64,000 nucleotides of DNA from assembly GCA_001025035.1 (NCBI GenBank), contig LCZK01000010.1, positions 744,001 to 808,000 on the forward strand, given 5' to 3'. The stretch's first letter is position 1; every line of letters begins with the position of its first letter. Position numbers and translations under genes: made by a program. The notes under the pieces are model-generated. The model made no database searches. It saw only the letters and a list, made by a program, of their open reading frames with translations, and had not been told where the DNA came from. This stretch comes from Actinobacteria bacterium IMCC26207. Its GTDB lineage: Bacteria; Actinomycetota; Acidimicrobiia; Acidimicrobiales; Microtrichaceae. Below, in pieces: positions 51,284 through 59,181 of the stretch.

Positions 51284-52957
51284 CTAGAAAGCTAGATCTA
51301 GGCCCTCATCGCCGGCAGCTAGATAATCCACCGCCAACAAGACGCCGCCACAGAGCAGCACGAGGATGCAAGACAGTGCCATTGCCTGCCCAAAGCCAGC
51401 AGCAGCGGGACGGCTCAACAGACGCTCAATCGCTACGGGAGCAGTCGGGCTTGCAGCGCGGACAAGAAAGACTGTTGCCCCGAACTCTCCAAGACATGCC
51501 ACAAACCCAAGGCCTGCGCCCGCAAAGACTGCGGAACGAATCGATGGAAGCTCGATCCGCCAGAAGCGTCCGATCGAACCCGCGCCGAGCAATTGGCCGG
51601 ACTCGCCAAGCGATGCGGGCAGTGCTTGCAGAGCGGGAAGCACTGCTCGCACAACCAAGGGAATCGCAACGAGCATTTGGGCGATCGGCACCAGCCAAAG
51701 CGATCCGCGCAGATCGAGTGGCGGCCTGCCACCAATCAGGAGTAGCCCCAGTCCAAGCGTGGTTGCCGACACCCCCAGAGGCAGCAGCAAAATTCGATCC
51801 GCTGCTCCCCCGGGTCGTTGGGCGATGACCCGCGCCGCAAGAACCCCCAGCAGCAGCGCTGCAGTTGCCGCTGCGCTAGCCGTAAGCAGGGAACGCCAGA
51901 GCGCTGAAAGGGGATCGATGCTCAGGCCAGTGCCTGCTGTAACCGAACCAAGATGCTGCCAATTTGCTAGCCCCAAGCCAGTCCCGACTCGAAGGGAGCG
52001 CTCGAACAGCGCTGCTATCGGTAACCCACAAATCATGACAACAGCACCAACCGCAGCGACTACTGCTGCCCACTCCGCAACTGAACGCGGGAGGCGATCC
52101 GACCTACGAGCCCGAAATACCGAACTCACTGCGCGCCGCTTGCTGATCCGGCTATGGATACTGAGGGTGGCAAGTACTGCAACAAGCTGAACGCCACAGA
52201 GCACTCCAGCACCAGAAATATCAAACTGCCGAGTTGCTCGAGTCCAGATCTCTACTTCGACGGTGGTGACTGAGCCACCACCGAGCATCACGATCACGCC
52301 AAAGCTTGTGAAGCAGAACAAGAACACCACCACGGCAGAGGCTGCAATGGCTGGGAGCACCGTCGGTAGAAGCACGCGTCGAGCAGCTTGAAAAGGGGAG
52401 GCTCCGAGCATCCGCGCAGCAGCCTCTTGGTTTGAGTCCACCCCGCTGAGGGCGGCCCCGACTGTGCGAATGACTACCGCCAGGTTGAAACACACTTGTG
52501 CGATAACGATTGCCAACCATGTTCCTCGGGCCTCGAACAAGCCCCGAGGACCAAGCAGGGTGGCAAATGCTGCGCCAATAACGACCGTAGGCAACACAAA
52601 CGGAACAGTCGCAAGAGTTTTCACGAAGGATCGGCCATAGAAGCGAAATCGCGATAACACCCAGGCAACGGGTACTCCAACTGCGACGGTACACGCACAA
52701 GAAACCAGGGCCTGAGCCACTGTGACTGCGATGAGTCGCCAAGTTCTCGGAGAGCTAAGAATTCGAGTGACTGCCTCTGCACTCCATACTCCGTCCGGCC
52801 GTATGGCTCTGAGCAGGACCGCAGAAATTGGCAGAGCGATCATCAGCAGAACTGCAGTGACCACAATGACCCCGACCCTCGACACGTGCCCCATCTTGAC
52901 TGCCGAGGGTCGGAGACTTTGGTGCCCTGCTGGGCGCTGATCACTTAGGAACTTCAC
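51284..52957 (-). CDS. thiP: Thiamine ABC transporter permease ThiP-like
   Basis: Double-length permease with about twelve helices. Two EAA-type loops for the ATPase are visible: NQEAAARMLGASPFQAARRVLLP in the first half and ESGQLLGAGSIGRFWRIELP in the second. About 557 residues from GTG at 52957, which overlaps the thiB stop by 4 bases. FbpB-type iron permeases share this build; the thiamine assignment rests on the partner ThiB-like protein, the TPK gene and the TPP riboswitch. Confidence 0.87.
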   Translation of the reverse strand: MKFLSDQRPAGHQSLRPSAVKMGHVSRVGVIVVTAVLLMIALPISAVLLRAIRPDGVWSAEAVTRILSSPRTWRLIAVTVAQALVSCACTVAVGVPVAWVLSRFRFYGRSFVKTLATVPFVLPTVVIGAAFATLLGPRGLFEARGTWLAIVIAQVCFNLAVVIRTVGAALSGVDSNQEAAARMLGASPFQAARRVLLPTVLPAIAASAVVVFLFCFTSFGVIVMLGGGSVTTVEVEIWTRATRQFDISGAGVLCGVQLVAVLATLSIHSRISKRRAVSSVFRARRSDRLPRSVAEWAAVVAAVGAVVMICGLPIAALFERSLRVGTGLGLANWQHLGSVTAGTGLSIDPLSALWRSLLTASAAATAALLLGVLAARVIAQRPGGAADRILLLPLGVSATTLGLGLLLIGGRPPLDLRGSLWLVPIAQMLVAIPLVVRAVLPALQALPASLGESGQLLGAGSIGRFWRIELPSIRSAVFAGAGLGFVACLGEFGATVFLVRAASPTAPVAIERLLSRPAAAGFGQAMALSCILVLLCGGVLLAVDYLAAGDEGLDLAF

Positions 52958-54045
52958 TCCATTTTCTCTCGCCACTGCTCGATCCAAGCATCGCGTTGAG
53001 CGGAGATAAGTGCTGGGTCCAGACTCAGTGGATTCGTGGCGCGTGGGGCAAACTTCTCAAACACTTCTGGCAACTCAACATCAGTTACCGGAAAGACAAA
53101 ATTACTGAGGGGCAAGGCCTTTTGCCAAGCCGGGCTCAGCATGAATTCCACAAGTTTCTGCCCCAACTCGGGTTCAGCCGCTCCAGCTAGGACTCCTGCG
53201 TATTCCACTTGGGCTACGCAAGTGTCGAGCATGACACTCGAGGCCGGCTCGGTGCGCTTTGGATCACTAAAGACCACCTCTGCCGGTGGGCTTGAGGCAT
53301 ATGAGAGCACGAGTGGTCGGTCTCCTCCAGAAACCGTGTAGTCCGAGTAGTAAGCATCATCCCAACTCGGCCGCACCCGCACTCCGTTGTCTTTGAGTTG
53401 TTGCCAGTAGTCCAACCAGGCGTCCTCGCCGCTGCGCGCAATAGTTCCAATGAGGAATGCAAGTCCAGGCGAAGAGGTCACCGGACTTGCGAGCACAAGA
53501 AGGTCGCGATAGATCGGATCGGCGAGTTGCGCCATTTCAGTAGGCGCCTCAATGCCATTGTTTGCGAACCATTCCTGATCAATATTGATACAGACATCAC
53601 CAGTGTCGATGGGAATGAGTTGTTCTCCTGCCTCGCCATCTAGGCGCAACGAGTCTGGAACTTGTTCAATCCCCTGAGGTTGAAAAGGCTGGAGTAGATC
53701 CTCGCTAAGGGCTCGCGTGGCGAGAGTGTTGTCGATGCCAAAGATCACATCTCCTTCTGGCGCTCCTGCAGAGAGCAGGGCTTTGGTCAACATGGTGGAG
53801 GAGTCCCCTGTGGCTACCACCTTGATGGTTGCGCCGGTCAGCTTGGTGAACTCCGCTGCAGCTTCTTCAGGAAGTGCGAAGGCGTCGTAGGTGACAAGTA
53901 CGACTTCTTGTTTCGAACTCGAATCCTGTTCGGGTTCGGCTGTCGAGGACGTATCTGAGCTGCAAGCGGAGGCGAGCATCAGAATGCACCCGGCTAGGGC
54001 GCAACAAGTAGCGATGCAGGACCGTATGAATCCAGAGGAGCTCAT
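52954..54045 (-). CDS. thiB: Thiamine ABC transporter substrate-binding lipoprotein ThiB-like
   Basis: 363-residue periplasmic-type binding lipoprotein (signal ATCCALAGCILMLASACSS, lipobox ASAC). VVLVTYDAFALPEEAAAEFTKLTGATIKVVATGDSSTML, DVIFGIDNTLATRAL and VSGGDRPLVLSYASSPPAEV match the ThiB/TbpA family. ATG at 54045 overlaps the TPK stop by 4 bases. Confidence 0.9.
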   Translation of the reverse strand: MSSSGFIRSCIATCCALAGCILMLASACSSDTSSTAEPEQDSSSKQEVVLVTYDAFALPEEAAAEFTKLTGATIKVVATGDSSTMLTKALLSAGAPEGDVIFGIDNTLATRALSEDLLQPFQPQGIEQVPDSLRLDGEAGEQLIPIDTGDVCINIDQEWFANNGIEAPTEMAQLADPIYRDLLVLASPVTSSPGLAFLIGTIARSGEDAWLDYWQQLKDNGVRVRPSWDDAYYSDYTVSGGDRPLVLSYASSPPAEVVFSDPKRTEPASSVMLDTCVAQVEYAGVLAGAAEPELGQKLVEFMLSPAWQKALPLSNFVFPVTDVELPEVFEKFAPRATNPLSLDPALISAQRDAWIEQWREKME

Positions 54046-54734
54046 GAGCGCTGCTCCTTGTCGATGATTATGGCCAGGCAGCCCTGATCCAAGCTGATAG
54101 TTGCGATTGTTTCTAGGAACTCATTCGAGACACCTCGTGTGGACCCCGGACTGAGTTCCTCACCTTCAAAGGCCCAGCGAAGCCCGGTGCTTCGCACTCC
54201 CTGTGCCGTTGCGTTGAGTGCCACCACCGACACAAGTTGTCCCGACTCGGCCAGGATCCTCCGAGAGTCACGAACGATTGCGAGGTAAGTATCGCCAAAC
54301 CACGCATCGATTCGCAGCCCAGCGAAGCGTTCCGAGCCCAACAACAACATGCCGCTGAGCAAGTGATCAACACGACCAGCCTGACTACCAATGACCGTAA
54401 CGGAGTCGAACTTTGGGTCGAGTGATGCGTTCACTGTCTCGAGGGCAAGTTCAAGGTCAGTGGCATCTTTGTCTTGGGGAAAGGAGCGAATCTCTGCGCC
54501 GGCACCGCGGGCTTGTTCAAGCAGAACTGGATTCACAGAATCCATATCGCCGATGACTAGATCAGGCATCCGCCCACAGGCCAAAGCCAGGTGAAGCCCC
54601 GAATCCGCAGCGATCACATAGGCAGCAGCGGCTGCAACCTCGATGATTGAATCCCTCTGAGCAATCTCGAAAGATTCACCCTGGGTGGCCACAAGTGGAT
54701 GAGGGCCACCCGAAAATACCACTACTTCGCTCAT
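54042..54734 (-). CDS. Thiamine pyrophosphokinase
   Basis: Converts thiamine plus ATP to thiamine pyrophosphate, using imported vitamin. The 230 residues show VIAADSGLHLALACGRMPDLVIGDMDSV, FPQDKDATDLELAL and IGSQAGRVDHLLSGM, the TPK catalytic-domain motifs, and a B1-binding C-terminal domain (LRWAFEGEELSPGSTRGVSNEF). ATG at 54734 lies 3-4 nt after the GGAGGGAGATC end of the riboswitch, so the ribosome-binding site is inside the aptamer's last helix region. First gene of the thiamine operon. Confidence 0.93.
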   Translation of the reverse strand: MSEVVVFSGGPHPLVATQGESFEIAQRDSIIEVAAAAAYVIAADSGLHLALACGRMPDLVIGDMDSVNPVLLEQARGAGAEIRSFPQDKDATDLELALETVNASLDPKFDSVTVIGSQAGRVDHLLSGMLLLGSERFAGLRIDAWFGDTYLAIVRDSRRILAESGQLVSVVALNATAQGVRSTGLRWAFEGEELSPGSTRGVSNEFLETIATISLDQGCLAIIIDKEQRS

Positions 54735-54737
54735 GAT

Positions 54738-54820
54738 CTCCCTCCGCTGGCATTACCCAGATCAGGTTGCGGGTCAGTGGCCCTGAGCCACTCTCTCAGC
54801 CCGCTGGTGCGAGCTCCCCG
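54738..54820 (-). promoter_or_regulatory. TPP riboswitch (THI element)
   Basis: On the minus strand the conserved blocks appear in order: GGGGAGCTCGCACC, GCTGAGAGAGTGG, CTGACCCGCAACCTGATCTGG, GTAATGCCAGCGGAGGGAG. CTGAGA, ACCTGATCTGG, TAATGCCAGCG and AGGGA are the invariant aptamer signatures. The last block doubles as the ribosome-binding site of the TPK gene (ATG at 54734), so TPP binding should block translation start. There is no room for a separate expression platform. Confidence 0.96.
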
Positions 54821-54868
54821 GATAGGTTGTACAGCCTCAAGCTACACGCTGAGGCGCTAGGGGTTGAG

Positions 54869-56020
54869 TCAGTCTCCGATGATCCCATTCATACGAGCCA
54901 GGGTTCGCAACATGACCTCGTCGGCTCCCCCACCGATGGACCACAAGCGGGTATCCCGGTAAAAGCGTGCGGGCCAGTTCTCTTCGACGTAGCCCATGCC
55001 GCCGTGGTACTGCACGGCAAGGTCTGCCATGCGGCGTGCAAGACGAGCGGAACGCAATTTGGCTACGGTCGCGTGGCGTGTGATGTCTTGGCCATCCATG
55101 TACGCAGCTGCCGCAGCCCAGTTGTGATGCCGCATCATGTCGAGTTCAGAAGCTAGGTCGGCAAGTTCGTATTGAAGAGACTGATTCGCTAGCAACGGAG
55201 CACCAAAAGCCTGCCGCTCCTTGAGGTAAGCCACAGTGCGAGTGAGCGCTAGTTCGACCGCCCCAACCATCTGGTAAGCGGCAATCATGCGTTCGTTCTG
55301 GAACTGGCCCATCTGCTGCTGGAAGCCCCGGCCGATTTCACCGATGACGTATTCGACTGGGACTCGCACATCTTGGAACGTCAATTCCGCAGTATCCGAG
55401 GCTCGCATGCCGAGCTTGTCGAGGGTCCGACTCACCGAGAAGCCCTCGGATTCGGTGGGAACAATAATCTGCGACATTCCCCGGAAGCCACCCTCATCAG
55501 AGGTCCGGCACAGCAGGCAGATCCAATCGGCTTGAGCACCATTAGTAATCCACATCTTTGACCCATTGATGACCCACTCGTCACCGTCAATAACTGCTCG
55601 GGTGCGCAGACCGGCAACATCGCTACCCGCATCTGCCTCGCTGATTCCAACCGCTGCAACAAGGTCGCCAGAGATCGATCCACGGAGGAACTTCTCTTTC
55701 AGTTCAGTACTACCAAACTGATGCAGAGTGGGTGTTGCCATGTCTGTTTGCACCGAAAGCGCCATGGCAACTCCAAGCGATGCAGCGCGACCGATCTCTT
55801 CACCAAAGATCAGGGTGTAGCTGTGGTCAGCAGCAGCGCCACCGAATTCCTCGTCGTATTCAATTCCAATCAATCCAAGCGACCCAAACTTTTTGAAAAG
55901 GCTATGGGCCGGGAATATTCCGGCGTGCTCCCACTCATCGGCATGAGGATCAATCTCTTTTTGCACCACGTCTCTGACCAGTGCCCGAAACGATTCGTGT
56001 TCATCGGTGAACTTCAACAC
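54869..56020 (-). CDS. Acyl-CoA dehydrogenase (AtuD/citronellyl-like subgroup)
   Basis: 383-residue flavin dehydrogenase: AVGISEADAGSDVAGL and MWITNGAQADWICLL in the FAD region, QYHGGMGYVEENWPARFYRDTRLWSIGGGADEVMLRTLARM at the C-terminus. IGGG replaces IYEG at the medium-chain base position; FQNERMIAA may supply the base. Substrate unknown; branched or terpenoid acyl-CoA is possible. The start is GTG at 56020 with GGGAG upstream. Confidence 0.88.
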   Translation of the reverse strand: MLKFTDEHESFRALVRDVVQKEIDPHADEWEHAGIFPAHSLFKKFGSLGLIGIEYDEEFGGAAADHSYTLIFGEEIGRAASLGVAMALSVQTDMATPTLHQFGSTELKEKFLRGSISGDLVAAVGISEADAGSDVAGLRTRAVIDGDEWVINGSKMWITNGAQADWICLLCRTSDEGGFRGMSQIIVPTESEGFSVSRTLDKLGMRASDTAELTFQDVRVPVEYVIGEIGRGFQQQMGQFQNERMIAAYQMVGAVELALTRTVAYLKERQAFGAPLLANQSLQYELADLASELDMMRHHNWAAAAAYMDGQDITRHATVAKLRSARLARRMADLAVQYHGGMGYVEENWPARFYRDTRLWSIGGGADEVMLRTLARMNGIIGD

Positions 56021-56084
56021 AACAACTCCCTAGTTGGGTTACCCCGCTCAAGGTACCGACGATATCAGCGGTAAGCTCATAGGC

Positions 56085-56134
56085 CTCAGTCACCATGCCT
56101 GCAGCCGTGCAGGGGTCTGTCTCTTCGGACTGAG
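56085..56134 (+). other. Nested inverted repeats before the GT2 gene
   Basis: CTCAGTC (56085-56091) pairs with GACTGAG (56128-56134), enclosing a 6-bp hairpin CCTGCA/TGCAGG with GCCG loop (56098-56113). It ends 14 bases before the GTG start. Either a structured leader or part of a promoter; function unknown. Confidence 0.35.
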
Positions 56135-56148
56135 AGAGGCTCAGGTAC

Positions 56149-57291
56149 GTGATCACCATTGTGTTCTGTCTTATTGGGTGGACGCTGGGATGGATGATTT
56201 TTGGACGGCCAAAGAGTGTCACACAGTTACGCTCTGCAGCCGCCTCCGTAAAACAGCCATCCAGCCGCCATGGGTTTGATGTGATTATTCCGGCTCGCAA
56301 CGAGGCTGCTTCCATTGGGCTGCTGCTGAGCGACCTTGCATCGCTACCGCAGAGTGGCAATCGGGTCCTGATTATCAATGACCACTCAACCGACTCAACC
56401 GTGGAGATCGCCTCGGGGTTTGCTGGTGTCGAAGTCATCGACGCCCCCGACCTGCCAGAGGGTTGGACTGGCAAGAGTTGGGCCTGCCACAACGGGTTTG
56501 AATATCTACGGGCGAGCTCCCAAGACGAGCACCGCGGGCTGGTCTTTTTCGATGCCGACGTCAGAGTGGATCCAGATGTTGTTCAACTCCTCGTTGATCA
56601 GCAGAGGGCCACGGGTGCATTGGTCTCGGTGCAGCCTTGGCATCAAACAAAGCGCCCTTACGAGAAACTCTCGGCGCTGTTCAATGTGATTGCCCTGGTG
56701 GGAACTGCGATGTCCTCACCAACAAAGTCCTCTGGAGCATTCGGGCCGGTACTTGTCACGACCCCTGCTGACTATCAGCTTGCCGGAGGCCACGAGCAGG
56801 TGCGAGACCAAGTCGTCGAGGACTTAGCCCTTGCAGCGAATTACCGACTGAGCGGGCAACGAGTTGAACTGTTTCGTGGCGCTGATGCTGTTCGATTCCG
56901 AATGTACCCAAACGGCCTGCGCCAACTCATCCAAGGCTGGGCCAAGAACTTTGCAACCGGAGCCGGATCCACTCACCCGTTGAGACTGCTCGCTGCAGTG
57001 GTCTGGTTGACAAGTCTGGGTAGCGCTACAGCCCTTGCGATCGAAGCTCTCTCCGGTTCGCGGTCACCCTGGACTGCTCTGGCCTTGTACGCAGCTTGCA
57101 CGGCACAGCTTGCGTGGATGTTTCGCCAAGTGGGGAACTTTGGCCTGCTGACTGCCGCAGTGTTTCCACTGCTACTCGGCTTTTTCTTCTGTGTGTTCGG
57201 GTGGTCACTTTGGAGAACCTTCGGGCGGCGAAGCGTCACCTGGAGCGGCAGGGCAATTCCGCTCGGACCGCAGAGCCAGAAGCCGTGTTAA
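56149..57291 (+). CDS. Family 2 glycosyltransferase, carotenoid (CrtQ-like)
   Basis: 380-residue membrane glycosyltransferase: an N-terminal helix, GT-A core with FDVIIPARNEAASI, DHSTDSTVEIA, FFDADVRVDPDVVQLL (DxD) and VEDLALAANYRLSG (acceptor-side ED), then several C-terminal helices. This layout matches CrtQ-type enzymes that glycosylate carotenoid acids. The downstream overlapping gene is CrtO-like, supporting this. The start is GTG at 56149. No carotene synthase or desaturase lies in the window. Confidence 0.82.
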   Translation: MITIVFCLIGWTLGWMIFGRPKSVTQLRSAAASVKQPSSRHGFDVIIPARNEAASIGLLLSDLASLPQSGNRVLIINDHSTDSTVEIASGFAGVEVIDAPDLPEGWTGKSWACHNGFEYLRASSQDEHRGLVFFDADVRVDPDVVQLLVDQQRATGALVSVQPWHQTKRPYEKLSALFNVIALVGTAMSSPTKSSGAFGPVLVTTPADYQLAGGHEQVRDQVVEDLALAANYRLSGQRVELFRGADAVRFRMYPNGLRQLIQGWAKNFATGAGSTHPLRLLAAVVWLTSLGSATALAIEALSGSRSPWTALALYAACTAQLAWMFRQVGNFGLLTAAVFPLLLGFFFCVFGWSLWRTFGRRSVTWSGRAIPLGPQSQKPC

Positions 57292-57773
57292 TCCAACTTC
57301 CTGACATCGCTGCAGTCTTCGTGTCGGTGCTGGCTTGGGTGTTCATTGGGTTCAGTACGGGGTTCGCAATCCACAAGGTTCCGGTCCGCCGTTTCGATCA
57401 TGACACCTGGCTAACGCGAGCTCGGAGCTTTGAAGATGAGGGCAATTTCTATCAACGAAAATTGAAGATTCGTAGCTGGAAAGATCGCCTTCCCGAACAA
57501 GGTGACCTATTCCCGGATGGTTTTTCAAAGCGGCATATCATCAACAGGTCCACTGAGCACCTTGAGCGATTCATAGCAGAGACTCGCCGGGCGGAGACGG
57601 TTCATTGGCTCAATCTGAGCGCTGGGCCGCTCTTTCTTATCTGGTGTCGGCCTCTGCTCGGGGCGTTCATGATTCTGTTTGGCATTTGTGCCCACCTGCC
57701 GTTTGTCATGGTGCAGCGATACAACCGCGAGCGATTAAGCCGAGTCCTGCGCCGGCGCAGCGCTACTTCGTGA
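57285..57773 (+). CDS. CrtO-like glycosyl-carotenoid acyltransferase
   Basis: 162 residues from GTG at 57285, overlapping the GT2 stop by 7 bases. Two or three hydrophobic helices flank the motif block YQRKLKIRSWKDRLPEQ, GFSKRHI, LERFIAETRRAETVHW and FVMVQRYNRERL. This matches the family of glycosyl-4,4'-diaponeurosporenoate acyltransferases (about 165 residues), the last step of staphyloxanthin synthesis. A longer frame from 57096 would lie inside the GT2 gene and is not needed. Its end overlaps the convergent PPK2 gene by 11 bases. Confidence 0.8.
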   Translation: MLIQLPDIAAVFVSVLAWVFIGFSTGFAIHKVPVRRFDHDTWLTRARSFEDEGNFYQRKLKIRSWKDRLPEQGDLFPDGFSKRHIINRSTEHLERFIAETRRAETVHWLNLSAGPLFLIWCRPLLGAFMILFGICAHLPFVMVQRYNRERLSRVLRRRSATS

Positions 57774-58647
57774 ACCGACCCTTGCGGATTCTGTCGGCTT
57801 CCATAATGGCCAACTCTTGTGCACCCGAGACCACGATCGAGGGATCGGGCACATAGTTGACCTCTGGGTTGCGCTCTCCGTAATCCACTGCGTTCAAAAT
57901 AACGCGCATGGCATTCATGCGGGCCAGATGCTTGTTCTTCGACCTGATTACCGTCCAAGGAGCTTCGACGGTGCTGGTTTTTTTCAGCATGGAGTACTTG
58001 CGGTCAGTGAAATCTGCCCAGTGTTCTTGAGCTTGAACATCGATCTCGCTGAGTTTCCACTGCCGCAATGGGTCATTGCGGCGGCGATCGAAGCGTCGCT
58101 TCTGTTCACGCTTGGTCACGCTGAAATACAGCTTCACTAAAATGGTGCCCTGCCGAACAAGGTCTTTTTCGAACCCGACCACGCCCCGCATAAAATTTTT
58201 ATATTCCTGCTCGGTGCAGAAGTTAAACACTGGTTCCACCATGGCCCGGTTGTACCAACTGCGGTCAAAGAGGACCATCTCTCCGCCGGTTGGAAACTCT
58301 GCAATGTACTTCTGGAAGAACCATTGCGAACGCTGCTCTTCGGTGGGTTTGCCAAGCGCTACAACCCGATAGTGCTTCTCGTTCATATAACGAGTGACTC
58401 TTCGGATCGTGCCGCCCTTTCCGGCCGCATCGCGTCCCTCGAACAACACAATCATCCGCTTGTTGTTCTCTTCTAGATAGCGCTGCAAGACCAGCAGTTC
58501 AGCCTGCAGAGGCTTGAGCTCCTCTTCTTTTTTTAATTGGCGCACCGCTGTTCGCACCAGCTTTGGCTCTCGCTCAACTTCGTGGTCAACCCGATCGGCA
58601 AAGGGGTTCGGCGGTAATGCCGAAAAGGGCTCGCTTTGTGCAGACAT
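57763..58647 (-). CDS. ppk2: Polyphosphate kinase 2 (PPK2)
   Basis: Nucleotide kinase using polyphosphate as donor (ADP or GDP to triphosphate, or the reverse). The 294 residues hold Walker A FEGRDAAGKGGT, FDRSWYNRAMVEP (Walker B-like DRS), a lid RRFDRRRNDPLRQWKLSEID, and SKNKHLARMNAMRVIL. The build matches class I PPK2 (about 300 residues, one domain). ATG at 58647 has AAGGAA upstream and is divergent from msrB. Confidence 0.95.
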   Translation of the reverse strand: MSAQSEPFSALPPNPFADRVDHEVEREPKLVRTAVRQLKKEEELKPLQAELLVLQRYLEENNKRMIVLFEGRDAAGKGGTIRRVTRYMNEKHYRVVALGKPTEEQRSQWFFQKYIAEFPTGGEMVLFDRSWYNRAMVEPVFNFCTEQEYKNFMRGVVGFEKDLVRQGTILVKLYFSVTKREQKRRFDRRRNDPLRQWKLSEIDVQAQEHWADFTDRKYSMLKKTSTVEAPWTVIRSKNKHLARMNAMRVILNAVDYGERNPEVNYVPDPSIVVSGAQELAIMEADRIRKGRFTK

Positions 58648-58694
58648 GACGATCGTTCCTTGTTCAAGATTGCTGAGGAGGTGAGCCTACCGAC

Positions 58695-59180
58695 ATGCTC
58701 GACGCGGATCACCCCGATATTGTGCCACCCATGGATGACCCAACTAACCCTGCTACCAATCCTGCTGCCAACCCTGCCGCTCCCCCCGAACTCCGGACAG
58801 ACCTCACTGAGACTGATCTTCGAGAACGACTCAGCGCAGAGCAATTCATCGTGACGCAGCAAGCTGGAACTGAACCAGCGTTCACCGGGGCGTTCTGGGA
58901 CAAAAAAGATGCAGGTATTTACCGGTGCGTCGTGTGCGAGATGCCGCTGTTCTCTTCGGATACGAAGTACGAGTCCGGTTCGGGTTGGCCCTCATTCTTT
59001 GAGGCACTCGACCCAGAAAAGGTCACCTTGATTGAGGACCGCAGTCATGGGATGTCTCGGACTGAAGCCGTATGCGCTCACTGTGGAGCGCATTTAGGGC
59101 ACGTGTTCCAAGATGGCCCAAGGCCAACGGGTCAGCGGTTTTGCATGAACTCAGCATCGCTTGACTTTCTGGCGGAATGA
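58695..59180 (+). CDS. msrB: Peptide-methionine (R)-S-oxide reductase MsrB
   Basis: Repairs R-methionine sulfoxide. The 161 residues carry zinc cysteines CVVC and CAHC, SGSGWPSFFEAL, HCGAHLGHVFQDGP and the catalytic Cys in RFCMNSASL. The N-terminal 40 residues are Asn/Pro/Ala-rich (NPATNPAANPAA), from a 12-bp tandem repeat. ATG at 58695 has AGGAGGTGA upstream at a longish distance; ATG at 58731 is possible. Its stop lies one base from the convergent P450 stop. Confidence 0.95.
   Translation: MLDADHPDIVPPMDDPTNPATNPAANPAAPPELRTDLTETDLRERLSAEQFIVTQQAGTEPAFTGAFWDKKDAGIYRCVVCEMPLFSSDTKYESGSGWPSFFEALDPEKVTLIEDRSHGMSRTEAVCAHCGAHLGHVFQDGPRPTGQRFCMNSASLDFLAE
58746..58781. repeat. 12-bp tandem repeat, three copies, coding
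   Basis: AACCCTGCTACC and variants at 58746-58757, 58758-58769 and 58770-58781, giving the Asn-Pro-Ala repeats of the MsrB N-terminus. Confidence 0.82.
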
Positions 59181-59181
59181 G

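Noticed and set aside
54767-55156. 129-residue plus-strand frame across the riboswitch
   Set aside because: Antisense to the TPP aptamer and the acyl-CoA dehydrogenase; no motif.
57096-57284. N-terminal extension of the CrtO-like protein
   Set aside because: It would lie entirely in the GT2 gene; the GTG at 57285 gives the family's normal length.
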